Source: Blepharisma japonicum (taxonomy: Eukaryota; Ciliophora; Heterotrichea; Heterotrichida; Blepharismidae). Taken from it: a DNA stretch of 64,000 nucleotides. The notes under the pieces are model-generated. The model was not told the DNA's origin and searched no databases. It saw nothing but the letters and a program-made list of their open reading frames with translations. The position numbers were made by a program, and so were the translations under genes. Numbering within the stretch: position 1 is the stretch's first letter; each line of letters starts with the position of its first letter. Shown here piece by piece: positions 48,401-59,400 of this stretch. The stretch covers positions 581,490-645,489 of the forward strand of contig CATKHK010000011.1 of the NCBI GenBank assembly GCA_949751835.1. Direction: 5' to 3'.

Positions 48401-51400
48401 TTCTTGTCCAATATGATTCATAAATTCACTACTTGTTATTGTTGCATTAGAAAGTGTTAAAAGAATTCCGGGAGTGATTGTGGCTGCTTGATTATTATTG
48501 AACACAGAACCGCTTATAATTATATCAGCATCAAGCAGCGCAATTGTTGCTTGATTTTTTGAACTATTTTCATTGAAAATAGAAGATTTTACTATTGATC
48601 TAGGGGAAGAAGCTCCCAATAAATAAATAGCTGAGCCTTTTACTGAGCATTGGTTGTTTTTAAAGCTTGAGAACGAAATGTTTATCATTGAGTTTTGTTC
48701 GTTATATATTGCACCTCCAGATCCACTGGCCTTATTCTTTAGGAATGTGCATTCGTTGCACATAAACACTGATTTTGTTCCTGCAGATATTGCACCACCG
48801 TTATTATATGAATGATTTTCGATGAAAACTGTATTTGTACAATTTACTAAAGAATTATCTACCATTTTTACTCCTCCACTTAGAATCCCAGTGTTATTAA
48901 CCAGCATTGAATCTTCATCAGTCCAGTGGTCGTAGTCCAAAATGAAAACAGTTGCGTTATTGTTTGAAAACAAGCAATTTTTGGTATAAATATATGAAAA
49001 TACATCAGAGTTAGCCAAATTGATGACCGAAATGCCATGAGAAGAATTAAATGTTGAGGATGCTATATATAGCATAGATGGATGAGCTGTAGAATTTTCA
49101 CCATGCTCTGCAAATATTGAAGCGCCTAGCCTACCCACATTTTCATTGAAAGTTACTTGGTAAACTTGAAGATAGCCAGATTTATAGAGCACAGCGAGTG
49201 CTCCTGATCCTAATGCAGTATTTGAGTCAAAATTACAGCTGCTTATGGTTGAGCTGTTGACCAATCGTATTGAGCCTGCCATATATATTGCAGAGCCATG
49301 ATTTGCTGAGTTCTTGGTGAAATTCGACTGGTCAATGTCAATTGAAAATAAGCTTGATGAGCTTCCTGAATTTTCCATGAAAAGTGCTCCACCATTTCCT
49401 CTAATGTCCAAGTTAGCAGAATTATTGTAAAATGTGCAGTTCCTGATCCATGATTTTGCAAAATTCAGAGTTGTTTGCCTGATATAAATAGATCCTCCAT
49501 CTGTTGGTGAGTAATTTGACTCAAATCTTGAGCTGTCTGCAATAAGATATCATCCACTAAACATAATTGACCCTCCCATAGGAGAATAATTTGATCTAAA
49601 ATCACAGCTCCTAAAACTCAAGCTCAAAAGACTACCGCCGCCATAAACTGTCCCATAGCCTGAGCTCTCACTATTTGTGTTATTTATAAAAGCTACGTTA
49701 GAAATCACTGCACTATCCACTTCATTTATTAACAAAACTGTTGGATTGTATATCGATTTTCCAGTGTTTGTAATAAAAGCTGAATCTTGAATGGTGAGCT
49801 TGATTGAGTTTATAAAATTCCATACTGGAGTTGATGCACCACAATAATTATTAGTGATTACTGAGTATTCAATCGATGGAGAGTACACACCTTCTCATGT
49901 TGCAAGAGAAGTACAATTAAAACTGGTTGCTTCAACCTTATCTTTAATATAAAGTGTTTTATCAGTAATCCAGAAATTCATTAGAATTTGATTGAGATTG
50001 CCCATTGTGCTTGAGTCTCCACCGTTTGAATCCATCTCTAAATCGCAGAATCTCATGTTTACTAGTTGGTATAAATAAAATGCTCCGTTCAAAAAGTAGT
50101 TGTTGCTAAAAGTGATATTTTTTCAATCAAAATTCCTTTGGCTTTGGGTTGCAATAACTCTTTTAGCAAATGTTTGGACTATTGCAGTTGTTTCTGACAA
50201 ATAAGAATTTTTGAAAACGTTGTTCTTTATATACACTAAATATCCTGAAGAAGCTCCATTATTCTCAAAGATCAGTTCTTCGAAATAAATATTTTGCAGT
50301 TCAGCTGTGAAATATGCTGAAATTATTCCTGCAGATACCCCGAAATTATTTGTAAAGTTACAATAAGAAATTTCGATATGGTTTATCAAGTAGTCAATGA
50401 CTTGACTTTGCTCGTTTACTTCTGTTGATAGCACCAATTTTACAGGAAATAAAAATACCAGCCCATTGCTTGCGTAGTTGTATTTAAAAACACAGTCTCT
50501 AATGCTAATCTCTCGATAAATTTCTGCATAAATAAGAGAGGCGATATTAAAGTTAGCTGAATAAACAGCGTTATTTTTAAACTCCACATGCGTAAAATTT
50601 ATGCTTCTAACCTTAAACGCTGTGAAAAAGCCTCTGAAATCAAGAGAAGCTGAAAATTCATAGCCATTGTTAAGTCTCGTCACAGCACCTTCCTCATAAT
50701 AAAAATCTCCACAGTTGTAAGAAGTGTCACTTCTGCAGTTCAGAAACACAATCACTGCAGAATTATTCAGCGGTGCAACTTGTATATTATCAAAATCGAC
50801 TCCAGATAAGTAAACACTACCTCCTGTACTTTGAATCAGTGAGTTTTCTTGAAGTCTCCAGTTAAGAAACTGGACATTTGAGAGCATCAAAGTTGTGTCG
50901 TCTGCCACTTCAAAGAGATTTCAATATCAGTTTTCCTTGCAATAAGTTTGGTTTGTATAATTGATTATCCCAACATTTCGGTCATCAATATAAGTTGAGT
51001 CGTATTTTTCAGTTACTGAAGGACAATATGTGCAAGATTCATTCAGGCATTGATTTTCCCCATGAATTCAATAGTTTCCGTCAAAAATGACGTTACTTAT
51101 GCGAAGCAGTTCTGTATGGCTTAGAGTTATTGTTAAAATGGGTTCATCAACTTTCGGCTTCAAATAGACTATTTCGTTATTGTTTTGAGTTGTTATTATG
51201 AGGCTTTTCCTTTGGTTATAAGAATTATCTGCCTTAGTAGTGTCAGATACTGTTAAAGCAATTGGATATTTTGGGTTTAATTGTCCAAGATAATGAACTC
51301 CATCGTTCAGCAAATAAACAATTGAATATTCAGTGCTTATAGATGCTAAGGCTAAGGCTAAGGACTGAAAGGGTGATTCTTTTGTCCCAAGCCCTCCCAA

Positions 51401-52780
51401 AGTATCGTTGGTTTGTATAGAAGTCACATAATAAATAGCTGGATGACTTGTAGTTGAGTTATCAGCTGAAGGCAAGCAAAGTTGATATACTCCTGCTATA
51501 TTTTTAGTAGAATATCCAGCAGGGCATGATTCGAGACAATACCCAAAAAATTGAGTGATATTTCTTTTCGAAAAATCACATTCAAAGCAATCTCCCTGGT
51601 TTTCTCCATAACATTTCTTGCAGTTTGGGTCAAAGCATTGAATATGTTCCTGGTCTGGACATTCGCATCAAGAATATATGCAATTTATGTCATTACAATC
51701 CATATAGCACTCTTGTTCTCGTAATAAATTTTCTGAGCTATAAGGGCATAGACCTTTGCATGTATCTATGCTTTGAACCGTATATAAGTCTTTTTTTAGC
51801 AATTGCAGGTGCATATAAAATAGAATGGTATTTGTATCAGAGCATATTCGAGCTGAATCATTGCTAAATTGATCATAAAAGCAGCTTCCTACCATGCATT
51901 TTTCACTGCAAGTTCCATACATGGACATATCGCAAGAAGCCGCACATCTGCAGTCAGTCATATCATAGTTGCATGCTTCAACATCACAAGCGGAGTCGCA
52001 TATTCCATTTCCTATCATATCATCGTAGCAACCACTAGCACAACTCCCGCATCTATAATTATCAAAATCGCACTGGGTGTTGTTGCAGGCTTTATCGCAA
52101 ACATCGTTGCCTTTTAGGGTTTTATTGCATCCAGGAGCACAATCACAGTCATCAGCATCTCAGTTGCATGCACTATTATAGCAGTCTTCTTGGCAAGTTC
52201 CATCATCAATATATCATGTATAGCATCCTAACGAGCATTCCTCTGAAGGGCAGTCTCCAAAGTCATAGTTGCAGATTCCTGTGTTGCAAGCAGAATCGCA
52301 TTTTCCGTTTCCTAGCAAGCTGTTTGAACAGCCTGGACTGCACTCCATGCAGATGCTTAGGTCATAATAGCATGAAGTAGTGTTGCATTTCTGATAACAC
52401 ATCGATCCAATCATATAGTCAAAGCCTAAATATAGGTTACAGCCAGGCGAGCAATATCCGCAATCACCTAAGTCATATCCGCATTCAGGAATATTGCAGC
52501 ATTCATCGCACTTACCATTTCCGAGCACAGCTTCAGCACATCCGTTATTTATGCAGTCGTAATAGCAATCTGAGTATCAGAATGAAGACTGATCTCGTAC
52601 GGTATAATTTGAACTTGAATCATAATTGCAATAAGAAGTCATGCAGCTTGTATCGCAGTGCCTGTCCCCTCTCTATGTAAAAATCACTCATGAACTTTGA
52701 CATCATTTTTGGTTACACGATAACGTGTCTTGATTGTCTGCTGAAGAGAGATTAATCAAAGAAAATAGCAAAATCAGCAT
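45407..52780 (-). CDS. Giant LNR / beta-helix / TRP-like membrane protein, copy 4
   Basis: The protein is 2452 aa with TGA=Trp and one 15-nt intron (52673-52687). It has a signal peptide (MLILLFSLINLSSA), LNR-type repeats (VLGNGKCDECCNIPECGYDLGDC-like, LLGNGKCDSAC, MIGNGICDSAC), CKKCYGENQGDCFECD, the beta-helix entry (YYVTSIQTNDTLGGLGT), a long GGAI/FxxN repeat region, GEITLAKSCQICANGSYSL, membrane helices with RLRFGFLFNGYR and YYWEFVILYRKIL, and a short tail with DGFDDELFEK and MFSVVPT. It uses more in-frame TGA codons than the other copies; its C-terminal half alone is joined by TGA at KAGY-W-RSNN, GTIFY-W-GIY and FLYY-W-LF. It is clearly intact, with no TAA/TAG or frameshift, despite the highest divergence. 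Confidence 0.92.
52673..52687 (-). other. 15-nt intron GTGATTTTTACATAG
   Basis: It lies at the conserved position after CQSSW and before RGDRHCD. Nearly identical to the copy-1 intron (one base difference), although the genes are much diverged. Confidence 0.88.
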
Positions 52781-53209
52781 TATTTTTATAAAGATTATAC
52801 TCATATGAAGATTGTTGCTAAAAATTCAATTTAAAATTAAGAGTAATAAATAATCACTTCTTGTGTTTATGAATACTTTTTGATAAGCAATTTCTTTTTT
52901 CTTTTGATTTATATTATTTGTAACGCAAAAAAAGTAAGCTTAAATCTAAGGAAGCTTTTTAATGATCTTTATTTATATTATCGTCGCTCTGCGCTAGTGA
53001 CACTGCTGTTTAGAATTGTCAGAAAATAATGAGTTGAGAAAGCTTATATAAGAATAAATTTTATTATGTAAACTCTAGTCTAATGGAGTTATGTGAAAAT
53101 GAAATTTAGTCAAATATCATAAATATTATGAACTAAATTACTATTATTTTAAAATGATCATCACTTTAAATAATTTTAATTAAAATGGCCAAAACTTAGC
53201 ATTTATAAA
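52781..53209. other. Intergenic, nothing recognised
   Basis: This is AT-rich upstream region of copy 4 and should hold its promoter. No gene or repeat is seen. Confidence 0.45.
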
Positions 53210-54005
53210 AAAGCTTTCACTCTAGCTCCGATTTCGATTATCACATTATCGCTTGCTTCTAATGGAAGTTGGTCTTTCTCAGAGAATTTATTCCATCAGA
53301 ATAAATATCATTACTTGGCAGTTTATCAAAAATTCGCTATGGGCTCCTCCAGCTTGGCTCTGATTTGGAATTAGATCATAGCTCAAATCTGAATTTGAGA
53401 AGTTTTCAAGCTGGGATTGGAAGTATAATTTTCTTCAATTCTAATCTCAGCTTTCCCTCGTTGACCAATTGATACAGCATTTTTATTGTTTTCAAACTCA
53501 CTGCAGCTACTTTATATATGCATCAGAGAATAAACGAAGTCTTTGCCAAAAGCACAAAAACAAGTAGGATAAAGGTATCAGTATAATTTAAAGCCTTTGA
53601 CAAAAAGAAAAGACCTGAAAGGAAGGAATAAAAACACAAGATTGCCGTAGAAATTCCTTGGACAGTTTGACAAAAACACAGAGCAGGTAATCTAAGCTAT
53701 TCTCGAATAAATTAACACAAATTCTCAGTATTAATGCTTGATGTCATGCCAACTGAAAAGGAACCTATACCTGAACTTCTCCCATATCCAGCAAGTTTAG
53801 CTTTAACTTTCACCAAGTTCAAGAGACATACAGCCGGAATTGCGATTCTTCATATTGATATTGTCAGCATTGCAATGATAAATGCGTAAAATAAGTGCTC
53901 AGGGGTCCAGCACTAATATCGAACTCGACGTTGAACCTGTACTCTCCTGAATTGATTTCTCTGCAGCGGTAAATGCAACATCCGATACATTAAACTTGGA
54001 TATAT
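53210..54005 (-). pseudogene. Broken C-terminal fragment of a TRP-like giant paralog
   Basis: Minus-strand reading with frameshifts gives pieces matching the membrane part of the giant family. EINSGEY (counterpart of EIEPGEFW) is at about 53950. Below it lies a hydrophobic run, and at about 53520-53620 a stretch LNYTDTFILLVFVLLAKTSFI corresponds to the last helices. Several stops and indels interrupt it, and no LNR or beta-helix part is visible. It is more diverged than copies 1-4, so it probably comes from another subfamily. Boundaries are approximate. Confidence 0.58.
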
Positions 54006-54022
54006 CAATCAATCAATCAATC
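54004..54022. repeat. ATCA microsatellite
   Basis: Just over four tandem copies of ATCA at the edge between the broken TRP-like fragment and the next gene fragment. Confidence 0.8.
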
Positions 54023-54122
54023 TTATTTAGAGGTCATATGGAGTCCTAAAAATAATACGTCAGAGTTTAGAGCCGCCTGCTTAAAATTTTATGTCATTTT
54101 AATAAGTAAAAATAGGGTGTAA

Positions 54123-55343
54123 AACTTCCTTGAAGCTTTTTATGCTTGACTCGAATATTTCGGCTATGAAGCCGACTATTCAACCAAAGTAAGCGGCTTA
54201 AAAGAGTTTTCAGTAGGTTATTGGGTGAATTTTTCTTCAACTTTGAGTGCCAAAGTTTTCAAGTTTGGAAGGGATTCTGGACCTCATTATGTTTTATCAT
54301 CAACATCAAATGGGATTATCAATGGAGTTTTCTATAAAGATGCTACTACTACTGACTCAGCCAACAACTTTCATTTTACAGTTCCTTTGAGTAATTGATA
54401 TACAGATAAGTATTTCTTCCTTGTATTTAATTGGGTAAAGGACTCTACTTCAGTTGTCACCTTAAATGTTCTTATTTCAGGAGTAGAAAAAGTTACCTTC
54501 ACTTCTGTTGCAGGATCGACTTCACCTTTCCAGCTTCCTTATGGTTATATGTTTTTCGGGATTGGGGTTAGTGCAAAATATTATGCTATTTATATTTCCA
54601 AATCGGCTTATTTTTATGGCGCAACCTACAAAGAAATCAAGATAACTAACGCCGCTGATTCTCCTAGCAGTATAACTGTACCTTGCGCAGCTGATTGTAT
54701 TGATGATGCGTGCAATGATAGCAACCAATGTGTAAGTTATGTGGCACAGTGTCAGTGCGGTCTGTCAGCTTTTTGCTCTACTTGTGATGATATAGGTCGT
54801 GACGCTGCAGCAAGCTGTAATATTTGTCAAAATGGGTTTACATTGAAGAATTATAACTGTATTTTTTATATAGGCTGTGCTAATACCCTCACAAATTGTC
54901 TTGATTGCAATCCTACATCAACCACTTCATGCAAATTATGTACAGCAGGCTATTTTCTTTGGGATAACAATGGTAGTACAACCTGTGTTTGTAATTTTTA
55001 TTTAGCATGCCAGGATTCTTGCCCTTGTGATGTTAGTACTTGTTATGAGTGTGCGGATATTATTATTAATATTGGAGCTTCATGCGGGACTTATTCGGTT
55101 GGATACAAATACTATTTTAGTGATCCCTATATTATCATTGACTTTGCTCATACTAGCTCATATAGGCACACCATTAAAACCTTAAAGGCAAGCAATGAAA
55201 ATGGGGTAACTAAAGATACAAGCGGCTGGAGTGTAGCTTCAAGTACATCCAGCCAGATGAAGATACTCACCACAAACCTTAGTGAAGCAGATCTCCCAAT
55301 TCAAATTGACTTTACCTTCGGCTATATAATTCAAGATTCCTAG
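54123..55343 (+). CDS. LamG-like and Cys-rich surface protein, 5'-incomplete
   Basis: This is an open frame of 406 codons plus TAG with TGA=Trp (at FYA-W-LEYFG and PLSN-W-YTDK). It begins directly after an in-frame TAA and has no ATG before the middle of the domain. The first 190 residues look like a LamG/concanavalin-type jelly-roll (STKVSGLKEFSVGYWVNFSS, DKYFFLVFNW, GYMFFGIGV). A furin-like Cys region follows (CSTCDDIG, CNICQNGFTL, CLDCNPTSTTSCKLCTAGYF), then about 90 further residues. There is no signal peptide and no plausible 15/16-nt intron upstream that joins it to an ATG. It is probably the 3' remainder of a larger surface-protein gene cut at about 54,100. The coding part itself shows no decay, so the break may be recent or an unusual first exon may have been missed. 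Confidence 0.6.
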
Positions 55344-56454
55344 ATTAGTAATAAAGTTAATTTATTAGAAACTAAAATGCTAGGCTTACTTTTGAGCTAC
55401 GTCGTTATAATTCTTATTTTTTCACTAAGACTTATTTTTAGCTGTAAACTCATTTGCGAATTGTATTTGAAAGCTGCACTGATTTATCTTTTATAATTTA
55501 ATTTAGAATTAAATTCCTCTTTTTTGAACTAAATCAGTCTTAAGCAAAAAGAGACATTGACTACTACTTAATCAAAAACCTGTTTTATCTCTTTATAATA
55601 TCTATTGAGAGCAATTATTTATTAGATTAATCTTTAGAAGCAGTAAACTTATTATATTTTTATTCTAAAAACTTATAAGACTAGAATAATAAAGAAAAAT
55701 AAATCATCATCAAAATTGGTTATTTATCAAAATTAATTTTAAAATCTTTCATAAATTAGCGATCCATTAAATAGTGCTATAAAAAATATAATTCTTCTAG
55801 CTTATTTCTATTTATTTTCGTATCTCATTGCCAAATCTCAAGCTGAAATTCAGTTCTATTTGTCACTATCAATAAAATTTATCCAAATCAAAATTTTCGA
55901 TTATTCGTCATGAATTAATAATGCTAACTATAAATAAAATCATTCAAATTGAATACCAAATAATGGAAACTTTTTAATAGGTTTTGAAAACGAAATTTGG
56001 CATCATTGTCTAAAATGAAAATCCGCGCTTGAGCTGTAAATTGTGCAAGAGTATGATTGTTTCAACTCTTAATTTTTACTTTGCAATTTAAATGAAAACG
56101 CAATCTGGATAATAAAGCTAAAGATGTGCATAAAATAAGGCAAATCAATTATTCAAAATTAATTTATGCTTCCTCTAATTACTATCCTTGAAATGCTAGC
56201 CCAATATTTCAATAGCAGCTTCACCTGCAGAGTAAAGGGTATCATTTAGAATTAAAAGATTTTTGATAGTTTTCATTAGTATTTCAAAGATATGACTTAA
56301 TCTTTGTTATATTTTTATAAACAGATTCATATATTTTTGGGCTTTTATTTTAAGATTAAAATTTGCTACTTTAAATGACAGTTTTATTAAATCTATACAT
56401 ATAATAAATTGAGATCTAGGAAGAAATATTTTATTATTGATAAGATTAAACATT
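55344..56454. other. Intergenic between convergent genes
   Basis: This is about 1.1 kb of AT-rich DNA with no gene, RNA or repeat recognised. Confidence 0.5.
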
Positions 56455-58125
56455 TTATAAATTTTTAGCTATGTTATAGCATTCCATAGCTTCTTCTCTT
56501 CTGCCTAACTCAGATAGAGCATCTCCTTTATTATAATAATAACCTGCATAATTTGGATTGATTCTAATTGCATCATTAAAATGTTTTAATGCTTCTTCAT
56601 ATCTCATTTCATAAGAGAAGATATTTCCTATGCCATTGTATGCAGCAGCATCATTTGGATCAATTCTGAGAGCTTCTAAAAAGCATTCCATAGCTTCTTC
56701 TCTTCTGCCTAACTCAGATAGAGCATCTCCTTTATTTGTATAATAAAGTGCATAATTTGGATTGATTCTAATTGCATCGTTGTAATGTTTTACTGCTTCT
56801 TCATATCTCATTTCATAAGAGAAGATATTTCCTATGCCATTGTATGCATTAGCATTATTTGGATCAATTCTGAGAGCTTCTAAAAAGCATTCCATAGCTT
56901 CTTCTCTTCTGCCTAACTCACATAGAGCATCTCCTTTATTTGTATAATAAAGTGCATAATTTGGATTGATTCTAATTGAATCGTTGTAATGTTTTACTGC
57001 TTCTTCATATCTCATTTCATAAGAGAAGATATTTCCTATGCCATTGTATGCATCAGCATGATTTGGATCAATTCTGATAGCTTCTTTATAGCATTCCATA
57101 GCTTCTTCTCTTCTGCCTAACTCATATAGAGCATTTCCTTTATTTCTATAATAAAGTGCATAATTTGGATTGATTCTAATTGCATCGTTGTAATGTTTTA
57201 CTGCTTCTTCATATCTCTTTTCATTATAGAAGATATTTCCTATGCCATTGTATGCAGCAGCATCATTTGGATCAATTCTGAGAGCTTCTAAAAAGCATTC
57301 CATAGCTTCTTCTCTTCTGCCTAACTCTCTAAGAGCATTTCCTTTATTTCTATAATAAAGTGCATAATTTGGATTGATTCTAATTGCATCGTTGTAATGT
57401 TTTACTGCTTCTTCATATCTCTTTTCATTATAGAAGATATTTCCTATGCCATCGTATGCAAGTGCATTATTTGGATCAATTCTGATAGCTTCTTTATACT
57501 TATCTAGTGCTGGGTGTATTTTTTCCACTTCATTCTTAAAGTTCAGGCCCTCTTCAGGATTGCTTTTTAATTCAAATTTCATTTCATCTGAAATAAATTT
57601 TGACTTTTCTTCATAGAAGTTCTTGATAATTATATCAATTTGTCTTCCTATATCACAAAATAACTCAATGCTCTTTGTTGATCTTGCTGCAAAAATTACT
57701 TTTGCTTTATCAACAGCATCATTTGATTGCAAAACTATTAAATTTAAAGCTGAATCTTTCTCTAATCTAGATAGTTTTTGTGTTATCCAGATTTTTTCGG
57801 CATAGCTGCCAATTTTTGTAGAATCAGAGTCGATTGCTTTTAAAATTTGTTTAAAGATATTTTGATAACTACAAAGAGTTTGAGAAAAGGAAGCGATTAT
57901 ATTTGCCTTTATACTCTCAATTTTTGACTTTTCTTCTTCAAGAAAGCCAAGGATTGCTTCTTTTGTGCCTTCAACAGGCTTGACAAAAATTGAGGTAAAA
58001 TTATGAGCCTTGTTGCTAGATTTGTAGTGCTTCGCCATGTGGATTTCGCACAAATAAGTTTCAGGAGAAGTGCAGTCGCATGAAAACTCAACCTCATTGT
58101 CACACCCTAGCTCAAAGCACTTCAT
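56455..58125 (-). CDS. B-box-like zinc finger plus TPR repeat protein
   Basis: The protein is 556 aa. Residues 1-40 have a Cys/His pattern (KCFELGC, EFSCDCTSPETYLCEIHMAKH) like a B-box-type zinc-binding finger. A helical linker follows (about 50-205), then five 68-residue units (about 212-551), each holding two TPR motifs (EALRIDPNDAAAYNGIGNIF.. and DAIRINPNYALYY.NKG.AL). These would form a superhelical protein-binding surface. The repeats are almost identical at the DNA level. The same N-terminal finger is found in the gene at 62147-63898, with a kelch-like rather than a TPR body. Probable scaffold; partner unknown. Confidence 0.9.
   Translation of the reverse strand: MKCFELGCDNEVEFSCDCTSPETYLCEIHMAKHYKSSNKAHNFTSIFVKPVEGTKEAILGFLEEEKSKIESIKANIIASFSQTLCSYQNIFKQILKAIDSDSTKIGSYAEKIWITQKLSRLEKDSALNLIVLQSNDAVDKAKVIFAARSTKSIELFCDIGRQIDIIIKNFYEEKSKFISDEMKFELKSNPEEGLNFKNEVEKIHPALDKYKEAIRIDPNNALAYDGIGNIFYNEKRYEEAVKHYNDAIRINPNYALYYRNKGNALRELGRREEAMECFLEALRIDPNDAAAYNGIGNIFYNEKRYEEAVKHYNDAIRINPNYALYYRNKGNALYELGRREEAMECYKEAIRIDPNHADAYNGIGNIFSYEMRYEEAVKHYNDSIRINPNYALYYTNKGDALCELGRREEAMECFLEALRIDPNNANAYNGIGNIFSYEMRYEEAVKHYNDAIRINPNYALYYTNKGDALSELGRREEAMECFLEALRIDPNDAAAYNGIGNIFSYEMRYEEALKHFNDAIRINPNYAGYYYNKGDALSELGRREEAMECYNIAKNL
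56473..57492 (-). repeat. Five tandem 204-bp TPR-coding repeats
   Basis: The period is exactly 68 codons. Units differ by only a few codons (for example NEKRYEE or YEMRYEE, and REL/YEL/CEL/SEL in GALxELGRREEAMEC). Units 1-2 form one subtype (FYNEKRY) and units 3-5 another (FSYEMRY), indicating recent stepwise duplication or unequal exchange. Confidence 0.92.
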
Positions 58126-58167
58126 ATTTTACAATTATATTACCATTAATTTACTATCAAATTAATT

Positions 58168-58255
58168 TATAGAGTTTGAAAATAGGAGGCGATTATATTT
58201 GCTTTTATAATCTCAATTTTTGGCTTTTCTTCTTCAAGAAATTCAAGGATTTTTA
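58168..58255 (-). pseudogene. Fragment of a B-box family gene
   Basis: This stretch of about 88 bp matches 57874-57963 inside the TPR gene (the region encoding part of its helical linker, ANIIASFSQTL and ESIKANIIAS). It lies just upstream of that gene, in the same orientation. It is too short to be functional. Confidence 0.6.
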
Positions 58256-58365
58256 CTAGATTTTCAGCAAAAAGTTACAGTTTAAGTGCAGCTACATAAA
58301 AGCTAAATGAACTACATCTGAGAAAAGACTTATTACACTTTGAAATAGCGCTCTTTTAAATATTT

Positions 58366-59400
58366 TAGTAATCAGTATGGACTTTATACTCTTCTTTTTT
58401 GGCATCTCCAGGCGTTTTCACTGTAAAGTTGAGCTTTTCGCGAGCGTCGAGACCATAATAATAGCCAGATTTAACGTGAAATTTTCATGACTGCTCGTCT
58501 GGACCAATATTATAGCCTTGTAGGTTCTGCTGTGCCTTGAAGTCTTTGTCTTCAATAGCTCTTTCATTGATGAAAACGATTTTAGAGGACTTTATTTATT
58601 TTGGCTCTGCAATAAGAAGCCTCCACTTTTCATTATTTTTATAAGGGAATTCTTGGGCGTGGATATGCCTTAAAAATTGGTTTTGTGAAGCTGCTCTCTT
58701 GTTATTACAATTTTTACAGTAATAACATCTCAATCTGTAATTTCCTCTTCTTCATCAACAAATACTGGATATTCTACTTTAAGCTTTGGGAAATAATTGA
58801 GGACTTCTTTATGTCATAAATTACTGCTCTGATAGTGATTTTTCGGATTTTGATAAATATTGATGTCAATTTCAGAAATTTTCAATTTATTTGATTTAAA
58901 ATTAGTATTTATTTATATGTGGGAGCATTAAAAGATTGTTTTCACGAAGCCAGAGCATTTGCGGTGATTAATTGAGCAATTTCTATTGGTAAAGTAATGT
59001 GTGGATGCTCATTTTTTGGTTCTTGGGCCTGAATTAATAATATAGGCCCAATCAAGCATGGTTTCTATAATATTGACTTCTTTCATTAAAATCATATTCA
59101 AACTGGGCTTTATCTGAAAGATTTTTTCTATTCATATGTGCAAGCAGTAACAGCAAAATTTTAGCATCTTTGGGTTGAAGTTTTGATTTTTTGGAATAAA
59201 CTCAACAATTTTTTGCTTAATTTATTTAGCTCTAGCGAATCGGATTTTGGTACCGCAGTTCATGGAATTCAGCACTGATAATAATCATCAATAAGCATTG
59301 CTTGATATTCATGATTTCATTTAATAAGCTTTATATACATCGGCATGTTATCTTGCAAAACTCCATTCTTATTCAACTTTTTCGACGTCGAAATTCAAAA
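58366..59400 (-). pseudogene. SEC63-like Brl domain, decayed
   Basis: Minus-strand pieces in several frames give a SEC63-type order: GVLQDNMPMYIKL (about 59360), LLLLLAHMNRKNLSDKA (about 59150), YFPKLKVEYPVFVDEEEEITD (about 58790) with a TGA-coded Trp, FPYKNNEKWRLLIAEPK (about 58650), then GPDEQSWKFHVKSGYYYGLDA (about 58480) and a final TAA. A frameshift near 58672, an in-frame TAA after IAEPK and several upstream breaks make it non-functional. SEC63 is the ER translocon partner; an intact copy should exist elsewhere. Identification is by motif memory, not a search. Confidence 0.65.

Noticed and set aside
18275-52780. Transfer of chlamydial Pmp autotransporter genes
   Set aside because: The GGAI/FxxN repeats are a general beta-helix feature; the proteins have eukaryotic LNR repeats, ciliate introns and multi-pass membrane ends rather than an autotransporter barrel.
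56473-57492. CRISPR-like or satellite repeat array
   Set aside because: The units are 204 bp, contiguous without spacers and code for TPR motifs in one open frame.
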